From Methylobacterium segetis (GTDB taxonomy: Bacteria > Pseudomonadota > Alphaproteobacteria > Rhizobiales > Beijerinckiaceae), in contig NZ_SMNT01000006.1 of the NCBI RefSeq assembly GCF_004348265.1, positions 21,627 to 85,626 of the forward strand: 64,000 bases of DNA, given 5' to 3'. Shown in pieces: positions 13,912 to 23,023 of this stretch. Position numbers and translations under genes: made by a program. The notes below the pieces were generated by a model, which saw only the letters and a list, made by a program, of their open reading frames with translations, ran no database searches and was not told where the DNA came from. How positions within the stretch are numbered: the first letter of the stretch is position 1; every line of letters starts with the position of its first letter.

Positions 13912-14664
13912 CTACCGCGCCGCCGGCCCGTAGGGCGGCCTCGGGATCGCGCGGTGGGCTGCCCGCAATGCTGCGGACCAGCGCTCGCGCAGGTCGTGGA
14001 AGTAGGGCTCGCCCGCCTCGATCCGGTGGCTCACCTCGAGGTCGAGGGCGTTGCGCCGCGCGACCGCCACGTCGATCGGCAGGCCGACGCCGAGATTCGA
14101 GCGCATCGTCGAGTCCATCGAGACGAGGCTCACCTTCAGCGCGTCGTAGAGGTCCGTCGCGTAGGTGACGGCGCGGTCGAGGATCGGCTTGCCGTATTTG
14201 TGCTCGCCGATCTGCAGGAACGGCGCGTCGCCGCTGCACTCGATGAAATTGCCCGCCGAGTAGATCAGGAACAGCCGCATCGGCTCGGCGCCGATCTGGC
14301 CGCCGAACAGGAAGGAGACCTCGAAGCGGAGGTTGGCGGCGGCGAAGCCCTCCCGCTCGATCGCGCGCACATGCCGGATCGCGCGGCCGACGAGCTGGGC
14401 GGCCTGGAACATGGTCGGCGCCTCGATGAAGCGCATCGGCCCCTCGCCCTCCTCATCCGCCGGCACGCCCTCGGCGAGCAGGCTGAGCACCGATTGCGTC
14501 ACCGACAGGTTGCCGGCCGAGGCGAGCATCATCACGCGCTCGCCCGGCACGTTGAAGTGATGCAGCTTGCGATAGGTGGAGATGTCGTCGAGCCCCGCAT
14601 TGGTGCGGGTATCGGCGATCATCACGAGCCCGTGCTCCACGAGGACCCCGACGCAGTAGGTCAT
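13912..14664 (-). CDS. Anbu, bacterial proteasome-like peptidase
   Basis: 250-residue Ntn-hydrolase of the ancestral beta-subunit (Anbu) family, a self-assembling relative of HslV and the 20S proteasome. After Met removal the N-terminal Thr2 (MTYCVGVLVEHGL) would be the nucleophile, with Asp in MIADTRTNAG and Lys in STYRKLHHF as partners. Its three upstream neighbours on the same strand (ATP-grasp, alpha-E, transglutaminase-like) are the known Anbu partners, which makes the assignment firm. It is the last gene of the operon. The substrate is unknown for the family; the neighbours suggest peptide ligation and amidation/hydrolysis chemistry. Confidence 0.93.
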   Translation of the reverse strand: MTYCVGVLVEHGLVMIADTRTNAGLDDISTYRKLHHFNVPGERVMMLASAGNLSVTQSVLSLLAEGVPADEEGEGPMRFIEAPTMFQAAQLVGRAIRHVRAIEREGFAAANLRFEVSFLFGGQIGAEPMRLFLIYSAGNFIECSGDAPFLQIGEHKYGKPILDRAVTYATDLYDALKVSLVSMDSTMRSNLGVGLPIDVAVARRNALDLEVSHRIEAGEPYFHDLRERWSAALRAAHRAIPRPPYGPAAR

Positions 14665-14706
14665 GGCTTGGTACTTCCCTGAACGTCGTCCGCGACGCCG
14701 CCCGGA

Positions 14707-15534
14707 TCAGGATTGGGTTGCCGCCTGTGCTTGCTCCACTCGGAGGCGCACGTCCAGCGTCTCGGTGCCGCCGCCGGTCCGGCTGCCCCGGATCGGGGCC
14801 GCGCCGAGATAGTCGAGCCCGGTGGCGACCCGGATATAGCCCTCCGTCGTGCCGATGGCGTTGGAGGGGTCGAAGCCGACCCAGCCGAGATCCGGGACGA
14901 GGGCCTCCGCCCAGGCATGGCCCGCCTTCTGGTCCACCTCGCCGTCGTCGCGCCGGAAGTAGCCGGAGACGTAGCGCGTCGGGATCTCCAGGTGCCGCGC
15001 CGCCGCGATGAAGACGTGGGCGAGATCCTGGCAGACGCCCTTGCCGGCCGCGAAGGATCGCGCCGCATCGGTGCTCGCGCTCGCCGGGCCGGCCTCGAAC
15101 GCCATCGCATCGCAGACCGCGCCGAGAACGCGGTGCAGGCAGGGCAGCACGGCCGGGTCGCCCGCGCCCGCGGCGCGCCGGGCGAGATCCTGGATCTCGT
15201 CGCTCGGCGCGGTGAGGTCCGTCTCGCGCAGGTAGAACGGGTCGGGAAGGCGCTCGACGGCGCCGCGCACGATGCCGTGCGTCTCGTTGGTATCGACCTC
15301 CCCGGTCACGCGGATCACCAGGGCGTCGGCCGGCTCGTCCGGCGAGAACCAGTGGACGATGTTGCCGAACCCGTCCTCCCGCTCGGTCAGGTGGCCGTCG
15401 ATCGAGGGCTCGATCCGCCAGCGGCGGACGTATTGCCCGTCATGGTCGCGGGGCGTCAGCCGCAAGACCTGGATCAGGCCGCGGGCCGGTTGCTCGTAGC
15501 TGTAGATGGTCTCGTGGACGACGCGGATGCGCAT
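14707..15534 (-). CDS. Transglutaminase-like cysteine protease (Anbu operon)
   Basis: 275 residues. An N-terminal bacterial transglutaminase-associated beta domain (MRIRVVHETIYSYEQPA, VLRLTPRDHDGQYVRRW) precedes a transglutaminase core whose Cys-His-Asp triad is in GKGVCQDLAHVF, KAGHAWAEAL and WVGFDPSNA. The family normally cleaves or transamidates peptides; no Anbu-operon substrate is established. ATG 15534 is the family start. It lies 29 bp from the alpha-E gene and 42 bp from anbu, so the four genes probably form one transcript. Confidence 0.93.
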   Translation of the reverse strand: MRIRVVHETIYSYEQPARGLIQVLRLTPRDHDGQYVRRWRIEPSIDGHLTEREDGFGNIVHWFSPDEPADALVIRVTGEVDTNETHGIVRGAVERLPDPFYLRETDLTAPSDEIQDLARRAAGAGDPAVLPCLHRVLGAVCDAMAFEAGPASASTDAARSFAAGKGVCQDLAHVFIAAARHLEIPTRYVSGYFRRDDGEVDQKAGHAWAEALVPDLGWVGFDPSNAIGTTEGYIRVATGLDYLGAAPIRGSRTGGGTETLDVRLRVEQAQAATQS

Positions 15535-15563
15535 GCGGAACGTTCTACCCGTGTTGCCCGGTG

Positions 15564-16508
15564 TCAGACCAGATACTGCTCGGTGATGGCTGCGCCGACG
15601 CGGTTGTTCTCGCCGATGAAGACGGTGACGAACTCGTGCAGGCCCGAGGTGAAGATGCGGTCGATGTCCTCGCTCTCCAGGCGCGCCAGCAGGTTGCCCG
15701 CGAGCCGCTGGCTGGCGCCGCGCCGCCCATAGGCATCGGCCATGAGATCGAGATGCTCCACGATCATGCCGTAGCAATTGGCGAAGGAGCGCGGCATCTG
15801 CCGGTTGAGGATAAGGAGATCGGCCACGAGCAGCGGCTTGATGCTCTCCCGGTAGACCCAGTGATAGGCGTTGAAGGCCGAGACCTCGCGCAGGATCGTG
15901 GTCCACTGGAAGTAGTCGAGGCTGCCGCCGACCTTCTCGTGGGCGGGCAGCAGGATCTGGTACTTCACGTCGAGGATGCGGGCGGTGTTGTCGGCGCGCT
16001 CCAGGCCGGTGCCGAGGCGGGTGAACCAGTAGGCGTCGTTGCGCAGCATCGTCCGGTAGGCCGAGCCGTCGAAGGTCAGCGAGATGCCCTTCACCCAGTC
16101 GAGGAAGCGCGAAAAATCCTCGCGGTTGAGGTCGCGGCCCTCGTAGTTCCGCAATTCGAGCCACGCCCCGTTGATCGTGTCCCACATCTCGGTGGTGAGG
16201 GCCGTGCGCACGCTGCGGGCGTTCTCCCGCGCCATCTCGATGCAGGAGCGGATCGAGGATGGGTTGTGCGGGCTGAAGGCGAGGAAGTTGCTCACCGTAT
16301 CGGCGTTGATGCCGTCGTAGAGCGGCTTGAACACCTCGGTATCGCCCGCGGAGGCGAGGGCGGAGGCCCACTCGTTCGTCTCGCCGCCGCCATAGCTCGT
16401 CGGAAGCGAGGCGAGGCGGTGTGCCGCGTCGAGGATGCGGGCGACGAACTCGGCGCGCTCGACGTAGCGCGAGAGCCAGTAGAGGTTGTCGGCGGTTCGG
16501 GAGAGCAT
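15564..16508 (-). CDS. Alpha-E domain protein (Anbu operon)
   Basis: 314-residue, almost entirely helical protein of the alpha-E family. MLSRTADNLYWLSRYVERAE at the N-terminus and GTGLERADNTARILDVKY in the middle are the family signature. Its biochemical role is not known; it is regularly fused to or encoded beside circularly permuted ATP-grasp proteins. Here it follows such a gene by 82 bp and precedes the transglutaminase-like gene. Confidence 0.92.
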   Translation of the reverse strand: MLSRTADNLYWLSRYVERAEFVARILDAAHRLASLPTSYGGGETNEWASALASAGDTEVFKPLYDGINADTVSNFLAFSPHNPSSIRSCIEMARENARSVRTALTTEMWDTINGAWLELRNYEGRDLNREDFSRFLDWVKGISLTFDGSAYRTMLRNDAYWFTRLGTGLERADNTARILDVKYQILLPAHEKVGGSLDYFQWTTILREVSAFNAYHWVYRESIKPLLVADLLILNRQMPRSFANCYGMIVEHLDLMADAYGRRGASQRLAGNLLARLESEDIDRIFTSGLHEFVTVFIGENNRVGAAITEQYLV

Positions 16509-16590
16509 GGTCGTTTCGCTGGCGATCGGTCTGGGGCGCGGAAGGTGATGCTTTTCCAGGCAGGCAGACCTGCCTAAGAAATTGGCAGGT

Positions 16591-18021
16591 TCAGCCGTCG
16601 AGAACCCAGGTGTCCTTCGTCCCCCCACCCTGGCTGGAATTGACCACGAGCGAGCCCTCCTTCAGCGCGACGCGCGTCAGGCCGCCCGGCACGATGCGGA
16701 TCTCGTCGGCGCCGCAGAGCACGAAGGGCCGCAGATCCACGTGCCGGGGCGCGACGCCGGAGGCCACGAAGGTCGGGCAGGTCGAGAGCGAGAGGGTGGG
16801 CTGCGCGATGAAGCCGTCCGGCGCGTGCCGCAGGCGGCGGCCGAACTCCTCGATCTCGCGCTTCGTCGCGTGGGGGCCGACCAGCATGCCGTAGCCGCCC
16901 GACCCGTTGACCTCCTTCACCACGAGTTCGTGCAGGTGGTCCATGACGTAGGCGAAGGCGTCCTTCTCGCGGCAGCGATAGGTCGGCACGTTGTGCAGGA
17001 TCGGCTCCTCCCCGGTGAAGAACCGCACGATCTCCGGCATGTAGCTGTAGACCGCCTTGTCGTCGGAGATGCCGGTGCCGACCGCGTTGGCAAGCGTCAC
17101 GGTCCCGCGCTCGTAGGCGTTCATGAGGCCGGGCACGCCGAGCACCGAGTCGGGACGGAACACGAGCGGATCGAGGAAATCGTCGTCGAGGCGCCGGTAG
17201 ATCACGTCGACCCGGCGCGGACCCTCGGTCGTGCGCATGTAGACCGTGTCGTCCTTGGTGAAGAGGTCGGACGCCTCGACGAGCTCGACGCCGAGTTTGT
17301 CCGCCAGGAACGAGTGCTCGTAGAAAGCCGAGTTGTAGCGTCCGGGCGTCAGCAGCACGACGGTCGGGTCGCGCGTCGCGGTGGTGGGCGCGAGGCTGCG
17401 CAGCGTCGCGAGGAGCGCATCGGGATAGTTCTCCACCGGCGCGACCCGGTGCCGGGAGAACAGGTCCGGGAAGAGCCGAAGCATCACCTCGCGGTTCTCG
17501 AGCATGTAGGAGACGCCCGACGGCGTGCGGGCATTGTCCTCCAGAACGAAGAAGTCGTTCTCGCCGGTGCGCACGATGTCGATGCCGGCGATGTGGACGT
17601 AGAGGTCGTGCGGGACTTTGAAGGACCGCATCTCCATCCGGTAATGCGCGTTCCGGTAGACGAGGTCGGCCGGGATGATGCCGGCCTTCAGGCATTCCTG
17701 CGCGCCGTAGATGTCGTTGAGGAAGGCGTTGATCGCGGTCACGCGCTGCTTGAGGCCGCGCTCCAGGAAGCCCCATTCGGGCTTCGTCAGCACGCGGGGG
17801 ATGATGTCGAACGGGATGAGCCGCTCGGTCGACTCGTTGTCCCCGTAGACCGCGAACGTGATGCCGATGCGCCGGAACAGGAGCTCCGCCTGGCTTCGGC
17901 GCGTGTTGAACTGCTCGGGCGGCGTGGCGTCGAGCCAGGTCTTGAGCTGACTGTAGGCCTCCCGGATCGCAGCCGGGCTGCCCTCCAGACCGCTCATCTC
18001 ATCGAACGCGACGCGTGCCAT
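16591..18021 (-). CDS. Circularly permuted ATP-grasp protein (Anbu operon)
   Basis: 476 residues, type 2 circularly permuted ATP-grasp family. Visible family motifs include FAVYGDNESTERLIPFDIIP near residue 60, YVHIAGIDIVRTGENDFFVL, EDNARTPSGVSYMLENR and the glycine loop KEVNGSGGYGMLVGPHA near 390. Predicted to ligate a carboxylate to an amine using ATP; the substrate is unknown. It is the first gene of the operon. The 255 bp upstream hold the promoter region and no convincing gene. Confidence 0.93.
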   Translation of the reverse strand: MARVAFDEMSGLEGSPAAIREAYSQLKTWLDATPPEQFNTRRSQAELLFRRIGITFAVYGDNESTERLIPFDIIPRVLTKPEWGFLERGLKQRVTAINAFLNDIYGAQECLKAGIIPADLVYRNAHYRMEMRSFKVPHDLYVHIAGIDIVRTGENDFFVLEDNARTPSGVSYMLENREVMLRLFPDLFSRHRVAPVENYPDALLATLRSLAPTTATRDPTVVLLTPGRYNSAFYEHSFLADKLGVELVEASDLFTKDDTVYMRTTEGPRRVDVIYRRLDDDFLDPLVFRPDSVLGVPGLMNAYERGTVTLANAVGTGISDDKAVYSYMPEIVRFFTGEEPILHNVPTYRCREKDAFAYVMDHLHELVVKEVNGSGGYGMLVGPHATKREIEEFGRRLRHAPDGFIAQPTLSLSTCPTFVASGVAPRHVDLRPFVLCGADEIRIVPGGLTRVALKEGSLVVNSSQGGGTKDTWVLDG

Positions 18022-18276
18022 TGTCCGCCTCCCTGACCTGTCACGCTAGAGGCAAGAGGCGCGCCACGCAAAGGGAAAGGCACTAACGGAAGTGGAGATC
18101 GAAAGACAATCACCCGTATGTCAGGGTGACGCCGCGTCTGGAATGGAGAGTCGTGGAGTTATGCCGCAGAAATCGGGGCCTTGCCGCTGCCATGACAGCG
18201 CTCTATTGCGGAACGATTGATAAAGCCAAGCTCGCCAGTGCCGCGGACGGCGTCGGCTCCCGCGCATGCGGCGCGA

Positions 18277-19011
18277 TCAGATCAGCTTCAGACCTCTCAG
18301 GCTGGCGTGCCCCTCGCGCCCGACGATGATGTGATCGTGAACCACGATCTTGAGCGGATCAAGCGCGCCGATGATCTCCCGCGTCATCTTCACGTCGGTC
18401 GCGGAGGGCGTGGGATCACCGGACGGATGGTTGTGGGCGAGGATGACGGCGGTCGCCGAAAGTTCGAGGGCGCGCCTGGCCACCTCGCGGGGATAGACGG
18501 GGGTGTGGTCGACCGTGCCGCGCCCTTGCACCTCGTCCGCGATGAGGTGGTTGCGCTTGTCGAGGAACAGGATCCGGAACTGTTCGCGCGCGGAGAAGGC
18601 CATCGTGGCGCGGCAGTAATCGAGGACCGCGCTCCAGGAGGAGAGGAGGGGGCGCTCGCCGAGGGCGCCGCGGGCGAGGCGATGGCCGGCCGCCTCCATC
18701 AGCTTGAGATCGGCGATGATGGCGGGTCCGATGCCGTCGATCTCGGCAAGCCGCGCGGGCTCCGCGCTGATCACCTCGGCGAAGCTGCCGAAGCGGCGGA
18801 TCAGCGCCTTGGCAAGCGGCTTCACGTCGCGGCGCGGGATGGCGCGGAAGAGCGCGAGTTCCAGAAGCTCGTAATCCGGCAACGTGTCGGCGCCCGATTG
18901 CGCGAAGCGGGCGCGCAGGCGGTCCCGGTGCCCGAGATAGTGCGGCCCGGCCTCTTGGCCGGGCGCCGGGCCGCCCGCGTCCTCCAGCGTCTCGGACGAA
19001 GCGCGGCCCAC
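18277..19011 (-). CDS. radC: RadC family JAB-domain protein
   Basis: 244 residues. Residues about 30-120 include a helix-hairpin-helix DNA-binding segment ([17 protein letters not shown]); residues 120-240 form the JAB/MPN metalloprotease-like domain with the zinc motif [15 protein letters not shown]. Despite the gene name, a direct repair role is doubtful in the literature. The start is GTG 19011, 6 nt after the map stop, so the two are probably cotranscribed. Confidence 0.93.
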   Translation of the reverse strand: MGRASSETLEDAGGPAPGQEAGPHYLGHRDRLRARFAQSGADTLPDYELLELALFRAIPRRDVKPLAKALIRRFGSFAEVISAEPARLAEIDGIGPAIIADLKLMEAAGHRLARGALGERPLLSSWSAVLDYCRATMAFSAREQFRILFLDKRNHLIADEVQGRGTVDHTPVYPREVARRALELSATAVILAHNHPSGDPTPSATDVKMTREIIGALDPLKIVVHDHIIVGREGHASLRGLKLI

Positions 19012-19017
19012 GGGGCC

Positions 19018-19878
19018 TCAGGCGGTGGGCTGGGCGGGCTGGTGCAGGCCCGGCTGAAGCAGACCCGGTTGATGCAACCCTTTGGGCGACACGGTGAAGA
19101 TCTCGACGCCCGTCTCCGTCACCGCCACGGTGTGCTCGAACTGGGCCGAGAGCGAGCGGTCGCGGGTGACCGCGGTCCAGCCGTCGGAGAGCACCTTCAC
19201 GGCCGGGCGCCCGAGATTGATCATCGGCTCGACCGTGAAGAACTGGCCGGCCTTGAGCGGCACGTCGTAGCTCGGCTCGACGTAGTGCAGGATCGTCGGC
19301 GCGTCGTGGTAGGTCCGGCCGAGGCCGTGGCCGCAGAAATCGCGCACCACCGAGCAGCGCTCGGCTTCGGCGTAGGCCTGGATCGCCCGGCCGATGTCGT
19401 TCGTCGAGCCGCCGGGCTTGATCGCCGCGATGCCGCGCATCAGCGCCTCGTAGGTGATCTCGCACAGGCGCTGCGCCTTGCGCGGCACCTCGCCGACGTA
19501 CGCCATCCGGCTCGAATCGCCGTGCCAGCCGTCGAGGATGAGACAGATGTCGAGGTTGACGATGTCGCCCTCGCGCAGGGGCTTGTCGTTCGGGATGCCG
19601 TGGCAGACCACGTGGTTGATCGAGGTGCAGATCGACTTCGGGTAGCCCCGGTAGAACAGCGACGCGGGATAGGCCCCGTGGTCCATCGCGAATTCGTAGG
19701 CGAGATGGTCGAGATGCTCGGTGGTCACGCCCGGTTGCGTCGCCTCCATCAGCAGGTCGAGGGCCTCCGCCGTGAGGCGGCCGGCCCGGCGCATCCCTTC
19801 GAAATCCTCGGCGGCGTGGATCGGCGGCTCCGGGGCGCGCCGGGAGCCCTGCGCGGCGACTTGGTCTTGCTGGGTCAT
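19018..19878 (-). CDS. map: Methionine aminopeptidase, type I
   Basis: Removes the N-terminal Met from nascent proteins. 286 residues; the metal ligands fall in NLDICLILDGWHGDSSRM (two Asp), FCGHGLGRTYHDAP (His) and in the two Glu sites FFTVEPMINLG and SAQFEHTVAVTE. Substrate His is in NHVVCHGIPND. The first 30 residues and the Gln/Pro/Gly/Leu-rich tail (GLHQPGLLQPGLHQPAQPTA) are extra compared with E. coli Map. The tail holds a GLxQP repeat. Confidence 0.96.
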   Translation of the reverse strand: MTQQDQVAAQGSRRAPEPPIHAAEDFEGMRRAGRLTAEALDLLMEATQPGVTTEHLDHLAYEFAMDHGAYPASLFYRGYPKSICTSINHVVCHGIPNDKPLREGDIVNLDICLILDGWHGDSSRMAYVGEVPRKAQRLCEITYEALMRGIAAIKPGGSTNDIGRAIQAYAEAERCSVVRDFCGHGLGRTYHDAPTILHYVEPSYDVPLKAGQFFTVEPMINLGRPAVKVLSDGWTAVTRDRSLSAQFEHTVAVTETGVEIFTVSPKGLHQPGLLQPGLHQPAQPTA

Positions 19879-20107
19879 CGAGGGAACGTCTTGCGGGAGG
19901 CTGCGGCGGATACCCTATGTACGGTCTGCGCGCGGCGACGCCAACCCGGGCCCGTGCAGGGGCGGAGCGCGGCGCTTTCCCCTAGGATTGCGCGCCCGGA
20001 GAGGCTAGAGGCATGGCCGTCCCGGTCGCGCGACGCTCCGGGGCGCGAGATTCGTCGACGGACAAGGCCCGGCCCCGAGCGGGGCCGGCGCAGGGCAGGA
20101 CGGCGCG

Positions 20108-20365
20108 ATGGCTGACAAGGCGGTACCGCACTTCCACAACGATCTCGGCGTGGGCACGATCGAGGTCGGCTCGCGGGAGTTCATGTGCATCGGGGCGCTG
20201 CCGCCGTTCGACCATCCGCACGTCTTCCTCGACATGGGCGCCGACCACGAGATCATCTGCCAGTATTGCTCGACGCTCTACCGCTACCGGCCGAGCCTGC
20301 GGGCCGGGCAGGCGGACCCTGCGGCCTGCGTCTGGGACGACCGGGCGAGGGCGGCAGCCGAGTAG
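20108..20365 (+). CDS. Small zinc-finger protein (zf-CHCC / NDUFS6-like)
   Basis: 85 residues. Cys in EFMCIGALPPFDHPH, a His, and the IICQYCSTLYRY knuckle give the C-H-C-C pattern of the zf-CHCC family, which includes the NDUFS6-type subunit of complex I. Such short proteins are common in alphaproteobacteria, where a complex I accessory role is likely but unproven. It precedes the monooxygenase gene by 17 bp and may be cotranscribed with it. Confidence 0.85.
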   Translation: MADKAVPHFHNDLGVGTIEVGSREFMCIGALPPFDHPHVFLDMGADHEIICQYCSTLYRYRPSLRAGQADPAACVWDDRARAAAE

Positions 20366-20382
20366 GCGGCGCCCGCACCCCG

Positions 20383-21570
20383 GTGAGCCTCGACATCACC
20401 ATCGTCGGTGCCGGCATCGGCGGTCTCACGGCGGCGCTGGCCCTGAGCGAGGCCGGCCACGCCGTCACCCTGGTCGAGCGGCGCACCGGCTTCAGCGAGG
20501 TCGGCGCGGGCCTCCAGCTCTCCCCGAATGCCAGCCGCATCCTGATCGGCCTCGGCCTCGGCGCGCCCCTGCGGCGGGCGGCCTGCGAGCCGCCGGGGGT
20601 GACGGTGCGCGCGCTGCGGACCGGCCGGACGATCGGTTCTGTCCGGCTCGGCGCCCGGGTGCGCGAGCGCTACGGCGCGCCCTACTATGTGATCCACCGG
20701 GCCGACCTGCAGACCCTGCTGCTCGACGCCGCGCGCTCGCGGGCGGGCATCCGCCTCCTCGTCGGGCGCGAGGTGGCGGGCCTCGCGGAGAGCGACCGGG
20801 CCGCCACCCTGACGCTCGAGAGCGTCGCCGGCGGCCGGAGCGAGACCCTCAGCGCCGACCTCGTCGTCGGCGCGGACGGCCTGCGCTCGCGCATCCGCGG
20901 CCACCTCGACACCAAGCCGCTCATGCCCGGCGGCATGGCCGCATGGCGCGCCGTGGTGCCGCGGGAGGCGGCGCCCGGGGCGCTCCAGGGTGCCGAGACC
21001 GGGCTCTGGCTCGGCCCGGGGCGCCACGTCGTGCATTACCCGATCCTCGGCGGTGAGCGGCTCAACATCGTGGCCATCGTGCCGGAGCGGCAGGGCGACG
21101 AGGATTGGGGGCGCCTCGGCGAGCCGGCGGTGCTCCGCGCGCATTTCCGCGACGCCGCCCCCCAGATCGCCGAGCTTCTCGGACTGCCGGATTCCTGGCT
21201 GGTCTGGTCCCTGGTGGAGCGGTCCGTGGCGCGCCCGATGGCGCGCGGCCGCGTCGCGCTCGTCGGCGACGCCGCACACCCGGTCCTGCCCTTCCTGGCC
21301 CAGGGCGCGGCGCTCGCCATCGAGGATGCGGCGGTGCTCGCAGCCTGCCTGGCCGCAGGCTCGGTCCCGGAGGCGCTCGCCGCCTACGAGGGGGCGCGGG
21401 CCGAGCGGGCGCGCCGGGTGCAGCGCACGGCCCGCGGCAACGGCCGCAGCTACCATGCCGGCCGGGTCGTCGGCGCGGCGCGCGACCTCGTCATGCGCCG
21501 CCTCGGACCCGACGGGATGCGCGACCGCTACGCATGGCTCTACGGCTGGCGGCCCGAACCCGCCGCTTGA
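20383..21570 (+). CDS. FAD-dependent aromatic-ring-type monooxygenase
   Basis: 395 residues from GTG 20383. Group A flavin monooxygenase (UbiH/PHBH fold): dinucleotide motif ITIVGAGIGGLTAALALSEA at the N-terminus, the DG motif VVGADGLRSRIR near 165, and GDAAHPVLPFLAQGAALAIE near 290. It resembles salicylate or 3-hydroxybenzoate hydroxylase-type enzymes, but the substrate cannot be read from sequence; a ubiquinone-pathway role is also possible. An in-frame upstream ATG at 20185 would overlap the zinc-finger gene and was rejected. Confidence 0.9.
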   Translation: MSLDITIVGAGIGGLTAALALSEAGHAVTLVERRTGFSEVGAGLQLSPNASRILIGLGLGAPLRRAACEPPGVTVRALRTGRTIGSVRLGARVRERYGAPYYVIHRADLQTLLLDAARSRAGIRLLVGREVAGLAESDRAATLTLESVAGGRSETLSADLVVGADGLRSRIRGHLDTKPLMPGGMAAWRAVVPREAAPGALQGAETGLWLGPGRHVVHYPILGGERLNIVAIVPERQGDEDWGRLGEPAVLRAHFRDAAPQIAELLGLPDSWLVWSLVERSVARPMARGRVALVGDAAHPVLPFLAQGAALAIEDAAVLAACLAAGSVPEALAAYEGARAERARRVQRTARGNGRSYHAGRVVGAARDLVMRRLGPDGMRDRYAWLYGWRPEPAA

Positions 21571-21604
21571 TCTGCCGCGCGCCTGCGGCTACCGCAGGCC
21601 CCGC

Positions 21605-21692
<88 letters not shown>

Positions 21693-21754
21693 TGATTTCA
21701 TTGCAGTTTCTCCAGTTTTTCGCAGTCCCTCGACAGCAAGCGCTCAACCTCATA

Positions 21755-21772
21755 TCGGCACCGTGTCGGCAC
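21755..21772 (+). repeat. Left integrase arm-type site
   Basis: TCGGCACCGTGTCGGCAC, two tandem TCGGCAC half-units, occurs 63 bp inside attL and again 115 bp inside attR (37906-37923) in the same orientation. Shared short repeats just inside both att cores are what arm-binding sites of a lambda-type integrase look like; that function is inferred. Confidence 0.65.
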
Positions 21773-21919
21773 GGGTCGCAAAAACGTCGAGCGATTGTGT
21801 ATCTGCCTCGGGTCCAGAACGCCGGTGCTGAGTGTTTCGCTTGGCCAGAGCGGCGAATTCCTGGCGCGGGATCGTGGCGGCCGGCACCCGGCGCGCGGCT
21901 GGGAAGCGAACGACGTTCG

Positions 21920-22459
21920 TCATCGCGTTGCCTCCGGCGAGAGGCTGGCGAGCTTGTCGCAGCTGATTGGCAAGTAGCGTCCGGCGCTGAAGCCCTCGCG
22001 GTCGATGTTGGTCATGGCGCAGAGTGCGGCCGCGATCGAGAAGAGGCAGCGCTCAGCGCGATCCTGGCTCGCAGCGCAGATCTCGTAGGAGGATCCGTTC
22101 GCCGCTAGGTCGACCGCGTCAAAGGCCACCGCAATCTGAGCGAGCATGCCGGCTGGGGTCGACGCCCGGGCGAAGCTGATCGCCATTTCCAACTCATTGA
22201 TGTGACGCAAGGCAACGTCGATCATCGGCCGGAACGCGTCCCGATTGGCAGGCGTGCTCCGCTCATCCCATTTGTCATGCTCCACCCAGGCCTGCTCGAG
22301 CATTTCGCCCAGCTTGCCAGCTGTGCAGATCTGCGGGGCATCCGCCGCTGCACTCCCTTGTATCGCGCGAGCAGCTGAGGCTCGCGATGCCCTGACGCGC
22401 TGCTTGAGACCTCCCCTCTCCCGATCGGGAGAGGGTGGCGTCTTCTGTGCTGCGTTCAT
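21920..22459 (-). CDS. Hypothetical island protein
   Basis: 179 residues; start at ATG 22459 because GGGAGG lies 6 nt upstream, in preference to ATG 22474. The N-terminus is basic and low complexity (TPPSPDRERGGLKQR); the rest (about 60-175) looks alpha-helical, with KLGEMLEQAWVEHDKWDERS and RHINELEMAISFARAS. No family recognised. It follows the 87-residue membrane protein by 11 nt, so they form one minus-strand operon ending near attL. Confidence 0.65.
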   Translation of the reverse strand: MNAAQKTPPSPDRERGGLKQRVRASRASAARAIQGSAAADAPQICTAGKLGEMLEQAWVEHDKWDERSTPANRDAFRPMIDVALRHINELEMAISFARASTPAGMLAQIAVAFDAVDLAANGSSYEICAASQDRAERCLFSIAAALCAMTNIDREGFSAGRYLPISCDKLASLSPEATR

Positions 22460-22470
22460 GCCGGCCTCCC

Positions 22471-22734
22471 TCACGCGATCGGCAGGAAGCCGTAGGCGAA
22501 CGTGCCGCCGGCGATGATCAGAACGACGGCGACGAGTTCGCCGGCCGCGTCGAGGAAACGCGGGGCGCGGACGTGGGCGGTGTCAGGGCGGTCGGCCCGA
22601 ATGACAGGCCAGTGCTCGGCGGCCTCGCCGGCCCCATCCTCCAGCTCAGGGAATGGCCTGGCGTAAACAGCGGCGAAAGGCGAGCGGGAGCGTTCGCCGG
22701 CGCGCGCCGGTGCTGTAGAATTGCGGGTAGCCAT
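22471..22734 (-). CDS. Small single-pass membrane protein
   Basis: 87 residues: a polar, Arg- and Ala-rich N-terminal 60, then one C-terminal hydrophobic segment (LVAVVLIIAGGTFAYGFLPI). Tail-anchored topology is likely. GAGGA precedes the ATG at 22734. It is transcribed divergently from the RHH operon, sharing a 110-bp intergenic region that contains the RHH-type inverted repeat. Confidence 0.6.
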   Translation of the reverse strand: MATRNSTAPARAGERSRSPFAAVYARPFPELEDGAGEAAEHWPVIRADRPDTAHVRAPRFLDAAGELVAVVLIIAGGTFAYGFLPIA

Positions 22735-22809
22735 GTGGTGATCCTCGTCAGATGCACGTGGTCAGGGCCGGAGGGAGGTTGCAGCTTCCCTTCAGCCTGT
22801 TTTCATGTT

Positions 22810-22843
22810 TAAATGTAGTCGATTTACCTGTCAACTACATTTA
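22810..22843. promoter_or_regulatory. Inverted-repeat operator upstream of the RHH gene
   Basis: TAAATGTAGT (22810-22819) and its exact complement ACTACATTTA (22834-22843) are separated by 14 bp. The right arm abuts the ATG at 22844. The AT-rich 10-bp palindrome beside a ribbon-helix-helix gene suggests autoregulation and possibly control of the divergent genes. Because it occupies the place of a Shine-Dalgarno site, the transcript may be leaderless. Confidence 0.6.
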
Positions 22844-23023
22844 ATGCGCGAAATGGGCAGACCTCCGCTAACCACCCCGAAGAGCCTGCCCGTGTCGGTG
22901 CGCCTCCCGCCCGATGTGAAGGGCGCCGCTGAGATCGCGGCTAAGGAGGACACGCGCTCGTTGTCCAGCCTGATCGAGAAAGTGCTCACCGAGCACCTGA
23001 AGGCGAAGGGCTATCTGAAATGA
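22844..23023 (+). CDS. Ribbon-helix-helix DNA-binding protein
   Basis: 59 residues from ATG 22844 (MREMGRPPLTTPK), or 56 from ATG 22853. The LPVSVRLPPDVKGAAEIAA segment is the beta-strand and first helix of an RHH domain, followed by LSSLIEKVLTEHLKAKG as the second helix. Likely a repressor of its own operon through the adjacent 10-bp inverted repeat. Its stop overlaps the next gene (ATGA). A longer ATG at 22805 was rejected because it would read through the operator. Confidence 0.75.
   Translation: MREMGRPPLTTPKSLPVSVRLPPDVKGAAEIAAKEDTRSLSSLIEKVLTEHLKAKGYLK

Noticed and set aside
18126..18329. A 67-codon frame between the ATP-grasp gene and radC.
   Set aside because: It overlaps the radC 3' end antisense and looks like noise.
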